Shown: piece after piece, positions 1 to 7,772 of the stretch
Position numbering within the stretch: the stretch's first letter is position 1
Layout of the letters: the number at the start of each line of letters is the position of its first letter
Source of the DNA: Sphaerochaetaceae bacterium
Lineage (GTDB): Bacteria; Spirochaetota; Spirochaetia; Sphaerochaetales; Sphaerochaetaceae
DNA length: 9,483 nt
NCBI GenBank assembly: GCA_016302165.1
Contig: JAEDOD010000070.1
Location: 1-9,483 of the forward strand
Direction of reading: 5' to 3'
Notes under the pieces: model-generated
The model's database searches: none
Seen by the model: the letters and a program-made list of their open reading frames with translations, nothing else
What the model was told of the DNA's origin: nothing
Translations under genes and position numbers: made by a program

Positions 1-1307
1 ATGGTTCCACCTTTTCCGCATACTCCATGGTATTCGTCAGCCTGCCACTCCCAAGGCATCCTGCCTCCCTCAGAAAAGACATATTCCTTGGTCTCCACCT
101 TCCTGTCTTCAACTACAGGACGCAGTGACACACCAAAGTTGTCGTGGTCGCTCTCCACTCCAGCGTAATCCATTACAGTAGCGTAGAAGTCAACAAGCTC
201 AGCCATGCTGTCTGTGATTCCTGGATCAACTTTCTCACCTTTTGGGGGCTTGATTAAGAGTGGAACACGGACAAGGCAATCCTCAAAAGTGTTCTGGGCC
301 TTTTCCGGCAGGGAATAATCACCTGCAAAGTCCCCATGGTCCGAGAGCACCACGATAAGTGTATCGTCATAGACTCCCTTTTCCTTAAGGCCGTCACATA
401 GTCTCTTGAACTGCACATCTATCTTTGCGCACATTCCCAGGTATACAGCCCTCAGTTCATCCCAGTCCTTCTCATCCAGCTTATCGCTTCCAATTCTTCG
501 TCTCAGCTCCTGCTGCATCAAAGGCTTATTCTCTCCCGTTGATGCACGTGGAGGCAGCTTTGCCCTGTCGATAAGGGAGAAATAGGGCTCCTCCACTCCA
601 TAGGGGCAATGGGGATAGAAAAGGCCAAGAAAAGCCAAAACAGGCTTTCCTTCATGGTCCTCCCCCATTATGTCTATGCACCTGTCCACATCGCTGTCGT
701 CAGAAGTATAGTTCCTTCCATTTCCGTCTACAGTAAGCTTTCCCACATAGTGTGAGTAGTAGAACTTGCTTCCCTTCTCTCCCCTGATATCAGGATTGAT
801 TAGTCTGTTGTGGTCAGGTGAAGTGACCTTGGGGTCACTCTTTCCGCTGTAGATTTCATCAGCATGAGACTCGTACAGCCCAGGAATCTGCCCTGCAACC
901 AGATCGTTACGGTCATTGAGCCACACATAGTAGCCGGCATTCTTCAGCTCTGAAAATAGACTGGATTCATCCTCATGGAGCATATGCTGCATGGTCCTAT
1001 GGCCTCTGACATGGGGATAAAGCCCAGTAAGAAATGAGCAGCGTGAAGGAACGCATACTGGATTCTGGCAATATGCATTGGAAAAGGATACAGCTTCCTC
1101 CCGTGCAAACTTGTCCAGATTGGGAGTCACGGCAGCTCTATTGAGGCCCATATGGCCCAAGGTGTCCCATCTCATCTCATCTGGATTGAATATTACGATA
1201 TTGGGTCTCTTCTTCATCTCTACTACGTTCTTATTTAAGATCTCCCAGTAATCCTGTGTATTACGCTGACTTCCATTCTCCACCAGCCGTTTGACTTCTA
1301 CCGGCAC
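1..1307 (-). CDS. Cys-type sulfatase, cytoplasmic, C-terminus cut by window edge
   Basis: Sulfatase family hydrolase that should cleave a sulfate ester using a formylglycine made from cysteine. About 435 residues are visible; the C-terminal end lies beyond base 1. With the GTG at 1307 as residue 1, the metal-binding strand RPNIVIFNPDEMR is near residues 34-46, the active-site motif C-V-P-S-R starts at Cys85 (codon 1053-1055), followed by C-S-F-L-T-G, and the second metal/catalytic block SDHGDFAGDY is near 320-329. Cys rather than Ser in the motif makes it a substrate for anSME, which is encoded at the other end of the window. No signal peptide is seen at any possible start, so it should act in the cytoplasm. 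The start is uncertain: GTG 1307 lies 10 bases after the response-regulator stop with a weak GGGA ahead, GTG 1283 is possible, and the first in-frame ATG is 1217. I prefer 1307 because the frame reads as protein-like from there (QDYWEILNKNVVEM before the core). The sulfated substrate cannot be told from sequence alone. Confidence 0.93.
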   Translation of the reverse strand, partial: MPVEVKRLVENGSQRNTQDYWEILNKNVVEMKKRPNIVIFNPDEMRWDTLGHMGLNRAAVTPNLDKFAREEAVSFSNAYCQNPVCVPSRCSFLTGLYPHVRGHRTMQHMLHEDESSLFSELKNAGYYVWLNDRNDLVAGQIPGLYESHADEIYSGKSDPKVTSPDHNRLINPDIRGEKGSKFYYSHYVGKLTVDGNGRNYTSDDSDVDRCIDIMGEDHEGKPVLAFLGLFYPHCPYGVEEPYFSLIDRAKLPPRASTGENKPLMQQELRRRIGSDKLDEKDWDELRAVYLGMCAKIDVQFKRLCDGLKEKGVYDDTLIVVLSDHGDFAGDYSLPEKAQNTFEDCLVRVPLLIKPPKGEKVDPGITDSMAELVDFYATVMDYAGVESDHDNFGVSLRPVVEDRKVETKEYVFSEGGRMPWEWQADEYHGVCGKGGT

Positions 1308-1317
1308 TACAGTCCCA

Positions 1318-1998
1318 TCATTTCTCGACAGGAGGGAAAAGGTGTTCCAGCCCCAGCTCCTTCACCATCTTCACCACTTCCGTGGATCTGGACACTCCGA
1401 ACTTCTGCAGCAAAGTCCGGATCTGGCTCTTGACTGTGGCTGTCTCAACAAATCGCCTTTCAGCTATCTCCCTGACCTTCAGCCCTCCCATGAAGCAAGA
1501 AACCAGCTCCTTCTCTGCTGGAGTCAGATTTCCAAGATTCTGGATGAAATACAGTAGGCTCTTCTCACTTTTCCGAAGCCTCTTGTATTCATCCATCAGT
1601 ACTCGCTGTATGGAGCTGTCTATGGAAGAGATTCCTTCGTATGCCTTTCTCACCTTTTCTCTCAGTGTCTCATCCGGGCATCCTTTGACAATATAGTCCA
1701 CAGCCCCGCTGGACATGGCCTTGACTATCATGGAATCGCTGTCATGGCTTGTAAGGTAGAGCACCACAGCATCGGGATTGGAATGAAGAATGAACTCTGC
1801 AGCCTGTATTCCATCATCACACTCAGCCATCTCAATATCCATCAGTACTACATCGCATAATTCCTTGTTATAAAGTAAGGTGGCGCTCTTTCCGTCACTG
1901 CACTCCACTGTCACGGCGATGTCTCCCTCGCTTTCCAGCTTTTCCTTGATATACGAACGGATTACAGCAGAATCATCTGCCAACATCACTTTAATCAT
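1318..1998 (-). CDS. NarL/LuxR-family response regulator
   Basis: DNA-binding response regulator of 226 residues, the usual length for the NarL/FixJ group. The receiver domain (about 1-120) has the acidic pair Asp8/Asp9, the phospho-acceptor Asp54 in V-V-L-M-D-I-E-M, Thr83 and Lys105 (Y-I-V-K-G). After a linker (about 121-156) comes a LuxR-type helix-turn-helix (about 158-215), starting L-T-P-A-E-K-E-L and including T-V-K-S-Q-I-R-T-L-L-Q-K-F-G-V. The ATG overlaps the stop of the kinase gene (ATGA, 1995-1998), so translation is probably coupled, and a G-rich Shine-Dalgarno (AAAGGGGG) lies just ahead. The sulfatase gene follows after 10 bases. Its partner is almost certainly the adjacent kinase. 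Likely targets, by inference, are the promoters inside this locus, but no binding site has been proven. Confidence 0.95.
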   Translation of the reverse strand: MIKVMLADDSAVIRSYIKEKLESEGDIAVTVECSDGKSATLLYNKELCDVVLMDIEMAECDDGIQAAEFILHSNPDAVVLYLTSHDSDSMIVKAMSSGAVDYIVKGCPDETLREKVRKAYEGISSIDSSIQRVLMDEYKRLRKSEKSLLYFIQNLGNLTPAEKELVSCFMGGLKVREIAERRFVETATVKSQIRTLLQKFGVSRSTEVVKMVKELGLEHLFPPVEK

Positions 1999-3488
1999 CT
2001 GTCCCCCTTTCCTGCCTTCGGCAGCATTACTACAAAGGATGTGCCTCCTTCCTTTCTTCTGGAAAATGAAATGGAGCCCATGTGCCTTCTCACCACAAGT
2101 CGGGTGAAGTACATTCCAATCCCCCAGTTTGTGGAACTATTCTTGGAAGAATGGAAAGGCTCCCAAATATGTTTCTTCACTTTTTTGTCGATTCCCTTTC
2201 CCCTATCGGAGAAAATTATCTCAACCCAGACTCTACCGTCTTCGACGCATATTTCAATTGGGTCTCTCGATCCGTTCTGGACTGTAGCCTCGATTCCGTT
2301 CTGGATAATATTGGTAAAGGCTTCGGAAAGAAAGTTTCTGTCAGCAAGGATAAGGCATCTGGAATCAAGACCCTTCACATCTATCGGGTAAGAAGAGAAG
2401 GTTTCCCGGATTCTTTGAAGCGAAAGGTCCAGGATTTCCTTGACTTCCACAGGATAGAGCTTGATGGAATTAACCTTGATTGCCTTATTAAGCTTATCCA
2501 GGCGACCCATCAGGCCATCATTTATCGCCTTCAGCTTCTTCACTTCCTGGTCCTGGGGATAGTTCTGTCCGACTTTTTCCAGAAGAATCCTGGTGGCTAA
2601 TAGATCATTCTTCGTTCCGTGGACAAACATGGATACTCCCCGGGTAGCTGAACTGGACTCCCTTCTGATCTTGACTTCCGCCACCTCCTCCCCGAAAGTG
2701 ATGGAGAAGTAACGGATAAGGGAGGCCATGGAAACTAGGCCTGCGCATAATGATCCGGCAACGACTACGTAGTATATTCCTGTAGAGAATCCCTTATGGA
2801 GATACCATAATCCCAGCATCCACATATATTCATTTCTATAGAAAAGGTAGACCTGGGCAGGATCCTGAGGGAAGAAGACCCCATATATCACGGAAAGAGA
2901 TAGAATGAACATCAGCTTCATCAGGAAACGGATACGGAAGAACTGGAGCTTTATGAAGAAGAATTCCACCACCATAAGAATGTCTGCAGATAGGATGTAG
3001 ACCATGATCCACATCTTTGAGAAGTTGACTACAGCTTCCATCATCCATTCATTTGAAGAGATCAGTTCAAAGACCTGAGGCATATACAGCACTATAGACA
3101 GAAGCGGAATGATGGAAAGGAGAAGAGCTGTCACCACTCCTTTCTTCCCGTTAAGCTTCCCTGAAAGGTCAAGGGCGGAAAGAAGAAGAAAGTATGGGGA
3201 GAGATATCTTCCCAGAGCCATCATGAAGCCCAGGTTATGCACAGTATATACCTGCTTCAGAAGATGCTGCCTGACTCCGTTGGTTCCGAAAAGGACGAAG
3301 GTAGTGAATTCAGTTATTCCTCCCTTCTTTGCAATGTATACGGATATGGTGTAGAGGAAGAAGGAGACTGACCCTACTGCAAGAAAGAGAAGCAGACTGC
3401 GTTGGTCCCGTCTCAGGAACAAAAGGGCCATAGACATTGCTAATGTTGCTGTAACAAGGACAGGAAGCATAGAAGAATGATAAATCAC
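1995..3488 (-). CDS. Multi-pass membrane sensor histidine kinase
   Basis: Sensor kinase of 497 residues. The N-terminal half (about 1-260) is strongly hydrophobic, with roughly seven membrane segments (near 8-25, 32-52, 92-107, 117-135, 155-178, 187-206, 236-257) and no large extracytoplasmic domain, so it may sense a ligand in the membrane or through a partner. The dimerisation and phospho-acceptor region holds His290 in F-V-H-G-T-K-N-D-L. The ATP-binding domain has the N box (N-I-I-Q-N-G-I-E-A, Asn393/Asn397), the G1 box D-R-G-K-G-I (428-433), an F-box-like W-E-P-F (442-445) and the G2 box N-W-G-I-G-M-Y-F (454-461), so it looks active. The start is a GTG at 3488; no clear Shine-Dalgarno is seen. 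It begins only 12 bases after the T-run of the terminator behind the binding-protein gene, and no separate promoter is evident, so it may depend on read-through. It overlaps the response regulator by 4 bases. Confidence 0.93.
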   Translation of the reverse strand: MIYHSSMLPVLVTATLAMSMALLFLRRDQRSLLLFLAVGSVSFFLYTISVYIAKKGGITEFTTFVLFGTNGVRQHLLKQVYTVHNLGFMMALGRYLSPYFLLLSALDLSGKLNGKKGVVTALLLSIIPLLSIVLYMPQVFELISSNEWMMEAVVNFSKMWIMVYILSADILMVVEFFFIKLQFFRIRFLMKLMFILSLSVIYGVFFPQDPAQVYLFYRNEYMWMLGLWYLHKGFSTGIYYVVVAGSLCAGLVSMASLIRYFSITFGEEVAEVKIRRESSSATRGVSMFVHGTKNDLLATRILLEKVGQNYPQDQEVKKLKAINDGLMGRLDKLNKAIKVNSIKLYPVEVKEILDLSLQRIRETFSSYPIDVKGLDSRCLILADRNFLSEAFTNIIQNGIEATVQNGSRDPIEICVEDGRVWVEIIFSDRGKGIDKKVKKHIWEPFHSSKNSSTNWGIGMYFTRLVVRRHMGSISFSRRKEGGTSFVVMLPKAGKGDR

Positions 3489-3500
3489 ACACTTGAGCTA

Positions 3501-3540
3501 AACAACAAAAATCGAGACCCAAGTCACCTCAGGTCCCGAT
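3501..3540 (-). terminator. Rho-independent terminator after the substrate-binding protein gene
   Basis: On the minus strand a 9-bp stem, ATCGGGACC pairing with GGTCTCGAT (one G-U pair), encloses a 12-base loop and is followed at once by TTTTTGTTGTTT. It sits 18 bases after the stop codon of the binding-protein gene (3559) and just ahead of the kinase gene (3488). It should end most transcripts of the importer operon. The T-run is interrupted by G residues, so partial read-through into the kinase-regulator-sulfatase genes is plausible. Confidence 0.8.
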
Positions 3541-3558
3541 AGGATCAATCCCTTTGTC

Positions 3559-4554
3559 TTAGTTTGCTGCTTCAAGCATGACGTCAAACAGGACATAGTT
3601 CTCAACTGGAGTGGAAGGATTGACTGCATCGCCGAATGCAATCTTCTGTACTTCGTAGAGAGACTTGATGGATCCGTCCTTGATTCCGTCAACTGTCATC
3701 TGCTTTGTGTACCACTTTGCACCGTTTACAGTCTGGTACTGGATCTCAACGTCTCCTGCAACCTGCTTTGCAACCCATTCTGCAACCTGTCTCTTGTTCT
3801 CGTCCTTTGCTCTGTAGTCTTCACCCTTGTAGAGAGCCTTTGTGAACTTCACGAGAGTATCGTGGTTCTCTTCAGCCCACTTTGGCATGACGATCCAGGA
3901 TGCAACGTTGACTGTCTCGTCAGCAAATGTATCGTTCCTTGCGATAACGACTGCATCGTCACCAATCTGTGAGCACATTGTCTCTGTGGAAGGAGACCAT
4001 GTAGCACATGCGTCAAGGGATCCTGATGTCATAGCGGATGTAAGGGAGGAAGCGTCCATTTCGAAAGCTGTGATGTCGTTCATTGTGAGACCAGCTCTCT
4101 TAAGTGCCAGGAGGAGGATGTTCTCACTGGATGTTCCTGAAGAATATCCAACCTTCTTTCCCCTCAGGTCTGCCAGAGACTCGACACCGTGGGACTTGAG
4201 GCCGACGATTGCGTCACCGTTTCCAAGGTGAGAGAAGAGGAAGATGGATGCACGGCCGTTGATGCAGAGCTTGTGTGCGCCATGTCCGATATAACCGATA
4301 TCGATGGAACCGGATTCCATTGCAGCGATGATTGTAGGACCATCTGCAAATTCAACCAGGTTGACCTTGAGGCCCTGTTCCTCAAATGCGCCTGTCTCAA
4401 TTGCTGCCATTACGGAGCAGAGAGATGCATAGTTAGGCATATAGGCCACGTTCAGAGTCTTGAGAGATGTTTCAGAAGTCTCACTCTGACCCTGTGCGAA
4501 TGCGCCGGAAAGTACGATCATTGCAACTAAAAGAGCTACGATAACCTTTTTCAT
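3559..4554 (-). CDS. ABC transporter substrate-binding protein (SsuA/TauA/NrtA-like)
   Basis: Periplasmic binding protein of 331 residues from the nitrate/sulfonate/taurine group (NMT1/THI5-like fold). A clear signal peptide covers residues 1-20 (M-K-K-V-I-V-A, hydrophobic core, cleavage after A-F-A); there is no lipobox cysteine, so the mature protein should be soluble in a periplasm. Family features visible are the opening strand LNVAYMPNYASLCSVMAA, an E-Q-G-L-K-V-N-L-V-E-F segment, the A-A-M-E-S-G-S-I-D-I-G-Y block, and L-R-G-K-K-V-G-Y-S-S-G-T in the second lobe. The ATG at 4554 has a strong Shine-Dalgarno (AAGGAG, core at 4563-4567). It follows the ATPase gene by 32 bases and is the last gene of the importer set, followed by a terminator. 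The ligand cannot be assigned; sulfonates, sulfate esters or an unrelated small compound all fit the family. Confidence 0.93.
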   Translation of the reverse strand: MKKVIVALLVAMIVLSGAFAQGQSETSETSLKTLNVAYMPNYASLCSVMAAIETGAFEEQGLKVNLVEFADGPTIIAAMESGSIDIGYIGHGAHKLCINGRASIFLFSHLGNGDAIVGLKSHGVESLADLRGKKVGYSSGTSSENILLLALKRAGLTMNDITAFEMDASSLTSAMTSGSLDACATWSPSTETMCSQIGDDAVVIARNDTFADETVNVASWIVMPKWAEENHDTLVKFTKALYKGEDYRAKDENKRQVAEWVAKQVAGDVEIQYQTVNGAKWYTKQMTVDGIKDGSIKSLYEVQKIAFGDAVNPSTPVENYVLFDVMLEAAN

Positions 4555-4586
4555 TGTTTTTTCTCCTTTTTATATTCTTTTTAATT

Positions 4587-5378
4587 TTACTTCCTGACTT
4601 CCAGGTACTCATGGTAGACCTGGGACCAGATCTGGTTCTTCAGCTCCAGGAATCTGGGGCTCATCTTTGTCTCCTGATCACGTGGATAAGGAATGTCTAC
4701 TTCAACGATATCCTTAATTCTTCCAGGGCGGGCAGACATTATCACTACCCTCTGTCCAAGAATCAGAGCCTCGTCTACATCATGGGTGATGAAGAAGCAT
4801 GTCTTTCTCTCCTTCTCCCATGTCTCCAGAAGCTCCTGCTGAAGCTGAGTCCTGGTCTGGGCATCAAGAGCACCGAAAGGCTCGTCCATAAGCAAAACCT
4901 CAGGATTTGCTGCATATGCTCTTGCAATGGCCACTCTCTGCTTCATACCGCCGGAAAGCTCCTTTGGATAGTGGTCGCAGAACTTTTCCAGATCAACCAT
5001 CTTGATATACTTCATGGCAATGTCTTCAGCTTCCTGGCCCTTGATTCCCTTCATCTGAAGTGGGAAGAGGACGTTCTTCTTTACAGTAAGCCAAGGGAAG
5101 AGGGCATACTGCTGGAATACCACACCTCTATCTGGACCTGTACCGTGGACTTCCTTTCCGTTACAGATGATTTTTCCGCTGGTAGGCTCAAGAAGACCTG
5201 CCATAATGTTGAGAATCGTGGACTTGCCACAGCCGGAAGGACCGACCACAGTGATGAACTCATTGTCCATGATGTCCAGGTTCACCCCATTGAGGGCTAC
5301 AACCTCACCTGTTCTTCCCTGATATGTCTTTTTGACATTCTCAATGTGAACTTTTATATTTCTCTTTTCTCCTGCCAT
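4587..5378 (-). CDS. ABC transporter ATP-binding protein (SsuB/TauB/NrtD-like)
   Basis: ATPase subunit of 263 residues that powers the importer. Walker A is G-P-S-G-C-G-K-S-T (46-54), the Q-loop is V-F-Q-Q (87-90), the signature is L-S-G-G-M-K-Q-R (141-148), Walker B is V-L-L-M-D-E-P (161-167) with the D-loop G-A-L-D after it, and the H-loop His is 199 (I-T-H-D). The C-terminal stretch S-A-R-P-G-R-I matches the SsuB/TauB/NrtD group. All catalytic residues are present. The gene starts 25 bases inside the end of the permease gene, with an AAAGGAAG-type Shine-Dalgarno about 9 bases before the ATG, so the two are probably translated together. Confidence 0.96.
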   Translation of the reverse strand: MAGEKRNIKVHIENVKKTYQGRTGEVVALNGVNLDIMDNEFITVVGPSGCGKSTILNIMAGLLEPTSGKIICNGKEVHGTGPDRGVVFQQYALFPWLTVKKNVLFPLQMKGIKGQEAEDIAMKYIKMVDLEKFCDHYPKELSGGMKQRVAIARAYAANPEVLLMDEPFGALDAQTRTQLQQELLETWEKERKTCFFITHDVDEALILGQRVVIMSARPGRIKDIVEVDIPYPRDQETKMSPRFLELKNQIWSQVYHEYLEVRK

Positions 5379-6145
5379 CCTGTCAACTTCCTTTCAAGTA
5401 ATTGTATGAGCTTCTCGACTGTGATACCGATGATACCGATGATGATGATGTACAGAAGCATCGGAGCTGTCTCGAAGTTGTTGTTCAAAGATCTGATTCT
5501 CATTCCCAGTCCTGCAAAAGCACCTGTAGACTCAGCTGCAATAAGTGTTGTCAGAGCACAGGATGCGCCAAGACGGACAGCTGTAAGGATGAATGGAAGG
5601 GATGCGGGGGCAAGGACCCTGAGGAAGATGTCTTTATCCTTTGCTCCCAGGACTCTTGCAGCCTTGATCAGTGTCTCGTCAATGTTCACGATTCCCTGAT
5701 ACATGGTGATACACATGATGAGACAGGTAGCTATGGTGATGACGATGATCTGAGGCTTTCTTCCAACACCTGCTGCGATAACGATCAAAGGAACGTATGC
5801 AAGAGGTGGTATGTTTCTGATGAACTGGATCCAGGGCTGGATGATGCGTCTTACAGGATTATACCAGGCCATTAGAATTGCCAATGGAAGGGCAATTATA
5901 AAGCCGAGGGCATAACCTGCACTGACAGAAATCAGCGAGGAGGAGATATCCTTCCAAAGGACACCTCTCTGGATCATTACGCTAATCTGTTTGAACACAA
6001 CGAAGATGTTCGGGAATGAACGTGCAGTTGCAGGCATTATGGACAGAAGTGTCCAGAGAGCAAGAGCACAGAGTAGAGAAATCACGAGCCAAATCCAGTT
6101 GATCATCTTGTCACTGGTTTTGCCTCCCTTCAGCTTTTCAGCCAT
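5354..6145 (-). CDS. ABC transporter permease (SsuC/TauC/NrtB-like)
   Basis: Inner-membrane permease of 263 residues, typical length. Around six membrane segments are visible (near 15-37, 68-93, 113-127, 131-151, 186-205, 229-250). The family motif R-N-I-P-P-L-A-Y-V-P-L is at 110-120 and the ATPase-docking EAA loop (E-T-L-I-K-A-A-R-V-L-G-A to L-A-P) is at 157-180. The ATG at 6145 has a GGAGG Shine-Dalgarno at 6152-6156 (6-base spacing). It is the first gene of the importer unit and its promoter region carries the element shared with the NagB-like gene. The order permease, ATPase, binding protein differs from the more common binding-protein-first order. Confidence 0.95.
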   Translation of the reverse strand: MAEKLKGGKTSDKMINWIWLVISLLCALALWTLLSIMPATARSFPNIFVVFKQISVMIQRGVLWKDISSSLISVSAGYALGFIIALPLAILMAWYNPVRRIIQPWIQFIRNIPPLAYVPLIVIAAGVGRKPQIIVITIATCLIMCITMYQGIVNIDETLIKAARVLGAKDKDIFLRVLAPASLPFILTAVRLGASCALTTLIAAESTGAFAGLGMRIRSLNNNFETAPMLLYIIIIGIIGITVEKLIQLLERKLTGWQEKREI

Positions 6146-6165
6146 TTATTGCCTCCTGTTTGTAA

Positions 6166-6213
6166 TTTGAGTCTAACCCAGCTTTTTCAAAAAGATAGGT
6201 TGAAATTTATTAA
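6166..6213 (-). promoter_or_regulatory. Predicted promoter/operator of the importer unit, copy of a shared bipartite element
   Basis: On the plus strand this reads TTTGAGTCTAAC (6166-6177), 19 unrelated bases, then AGGTTGAnnTTTnTTAA (6197-6213). The same two blocks at the same spacing occur at 8728-8775 ahead of the NagB-like gene. Read toward the permease, the inner block contains TAGACT, a fair -10 hexamer, placed so that transcription would start just ahead of the Shine-Dalgarno. No good -35 lies at the usual distance, so the outer block may bind an activator (inference). The spacer here also holds an odd palindrome CTTTTTCAAAAAG (6182-6194) that the other copy lacks. Confidence 0.55.
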
Positions 6214-6214
6214 G

Positions 6215-6236
6215 CCCAAATCCCCTTTTTTGGGAT
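6215..6236 (-). other. Weak hairpin(s) in the gap after the PHP gene
   Basis: Two overlapping small hairpins can form: CCCAAA with TTTGGG (6215-6220 and 6229-6234), or ATCCC with GGGAT across the central A/T run. They exclude each other. There is no T-run after either on the minus strand, so this is at best a weak terminator or attenuator for transcripts arriving from the PHP gene. Confidence 0.25.
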
Positions 6237-6243
6237 GAATCGG

Positions 6244-7737
6244 TCACCTGAAGAATACAGGACTGATGAATGCAACGCTTCCGTTCTTCTGGAATATCTC
6301 CATCCAGTAGCTGGAGGCTTCTTCACACTCATCCTCAAAAGATCCCTTGACCATATATTGGGATGAAGGAAGAAGCTGATGGATCTTGAAGGCTGGGGAG
6401 TTGGTGATGCCCACGGGATAGTTACGGCTGTTTTCTATGCAGTCTCTTAGCTTCAGCTCCACTTCCCTTCCATTTACATTTACCTTCAAGAGAGTATCCA
6501 GGTTCCCCTCCACTTCCAGGACCACCATGGAAGTAGCTGGCGTTGTAGGATTGGCGTTCTTTGCTGTCTGGACCTTTCCTTCAACTACAGTTTCAGATAC
6601 TATTTCTGCCCTGTTTTCTATAACGTTGCAGTCTCCTGGAACCTCAACACCTTCTTGGGGAGCAAGAACGCTGCGGCCACGGAAGCACTTTTCAATAGTG
6701 ACGAATCTGCCTCCTTCCAATTCTGCCTTGAAATTCCAGTCCAGAAGGTCCTTCTTTCCGCCCCATCCGAATTCCAGACGGATCTTGTAACGTCCTTCCT
6801 TGTCTACATTCCTCAGTGTCTCACCGTTGATGATGTGAAGAGGAATCTTGTCCCTGTAGATCACGATCTTATCAAGGAAATAGGAGAGCTCTGCTGAATA
6901 CTCCACCAGATGCTTTTTTGCTCCCTTCTTCACCACTGAGCCCATGATGTTTGAGTCAACGGAGAAGCTTGCCTTGATCTTGTCTCCATTGATGGCATAG
7001 GTCCTTCTCTTCTTTATGGCATCAATGATGCTCTTCCTGTCATTTTCCTCGGAATATACAGCCAAAGCTCCGTCACCATAGGATCCTGGATATCCTGCAT
7101 GATGGTCAGTGGATCCCACAAAGCCGAAGACCTTTCCTTTTTCAAGGCCTCTATAGACAGTATTCCTACTGTCTCTGCCACCCATATTGTGGTAATAGGG
7201 GAAAGGATGAGTGTCACTCATGGAGCATCCATGCTTTGATATCACTTCCACCACAGGGAAAAGGGAATCATCATATTCGTCCCAGTCTATTCCCCTGTAT
7301 TCCGGTGCATATGCTATGTGGTGAGGAATTATCACTGTATCCTTATAGCTCTTTGTCTCTTCATAGAATTCCCTTGGACTGGTGGCATCTGTCAGAAGAG
7401 GGATTGACATGTCTCCAGACACAATGTGGTGGTCACCGTAGTGGTGGGAATGCATCTCGTAGCCGATGAAGGTTGTAAAGGATCCCTCTTTGTTGTACTT
7501 TTCGAAGATCTCCTTGTTTCCTTCGTAGTTACCCTTGAGTTTCTCAAAGCCTTTTTTATGGAAAGACACCAGAAACTCAGTATCTGGAGTCACTGGAGGG
7601 ATATCAGGCCAGAATGCGTGGCCTGTTACAGCAACAAAATCCAAATGGGAGAGAGCATTCTTCAATGCATTCTCCAGACTTCCATATCCATATGAAATGC
7701 CACAGTGATCATGAATATCTCCAAATAGCAGCTTCAT
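6244..7737 (-). CDS. PHP-superfamily metal-dependent hydrolase, DUF3604-like
   Basis: Protein of 497 residues. The N-terminal part (about 1-255) looks like a PHP metal-binding domain: F-G-D-I-H-D-H (Asp7, His9, His11), a T-G-H at 38-40 where relatives often have T-D-H, Glu94 with His96/98/99 in Y-E-M-H-S-H-H, His139/His140 in I-I-P-H-H, Glu164 and His169 in V-E-V-I-S-K-H-G, and G-S-T-D-H-H (208-213). The segment R-R-T-Y-A-I-N-G-D-K-I followed later by M-G-S is typical of DUF3604. The C-terminal half looks beta-rich. No signal peptide is seen, so it is cytoplasmic. The ATG at 7737 has AGGAGG four bases ahead (core 7742-7746). The family is poorly characterised; hydrolysis of a phosphoester or other bond is possible but unproven. 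Context suggests work on the imported sulfated compound (inference). The fold call is firm, the reaction is unknown. Confidence 0.8.
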   Translation of the reverse strand: MKLLFGDIHDHCGISYGYGSLENALKNALSHLDFVAVTGHAFWPDIPPVTPDTEFLVSFHKKGFEKLKGNYEGNKEIFEKYNKEGSFTTFIGYEMHSHHYGDHHIVSGDMSIPLLTDATSPREFYEETKSYKDTVIIPHHIAYAPEYRGIDWDEYDDSLFPVVEVISKHGCSMSDTHPFPYYHNMGGRDSRNTVYRGLEKGKVFGFVGSTDHHAGYPGSYGDGALAVYSEENDRKSIIDAIKKRRTYAINGDKIKASFSVDSNIMGSVVKKGAKKHLVEYSAELSYFLDKIVIYRDKIPLHIINGETLRNVDKEGRYKIRLEFGWGGKKDLLDWNFKAELEGGRFVTIEKCFRGRSVLAPQEGVEVPGDCNVIENRAEIVSETVVEGKVQTAKNANPTTPATSMVVLEVEGNLDTLLKVNVNGREVELKLRDCIENSRNYPVGITNSPAFKIHQLLPSSQYMVKGSFEDECEEASSYWMEIFQKNGSVAFISPVFFR

Positions 7738-7772
7738 ATTTCCTCCTGTTTTGTTTTTCCTTTATCTTTGTC

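Noticed and set aside
2082..2600. A plus-strand open frame of 172 codons inside the kinase gene
   Set aside because: It mirrors the ATP-binding domain of the kinase on the other strand and has no features of its own.
4554..5699. A plus-strand open frame of 381 codons across the ATPase and permease genes
   Set aside because: It is antisense to two certain genes with intact motifs, has no ribosome site, and its translation resembles no family I know; it is open because of the codon usage of the genes opposite.
6215..6236. A strong terminator between the PHP gene and the permease
   Set aside because: The possible stems are only 5-6 bp and no T-run follows on the transcribed strand, so I kept only a weak-hairpin entry.
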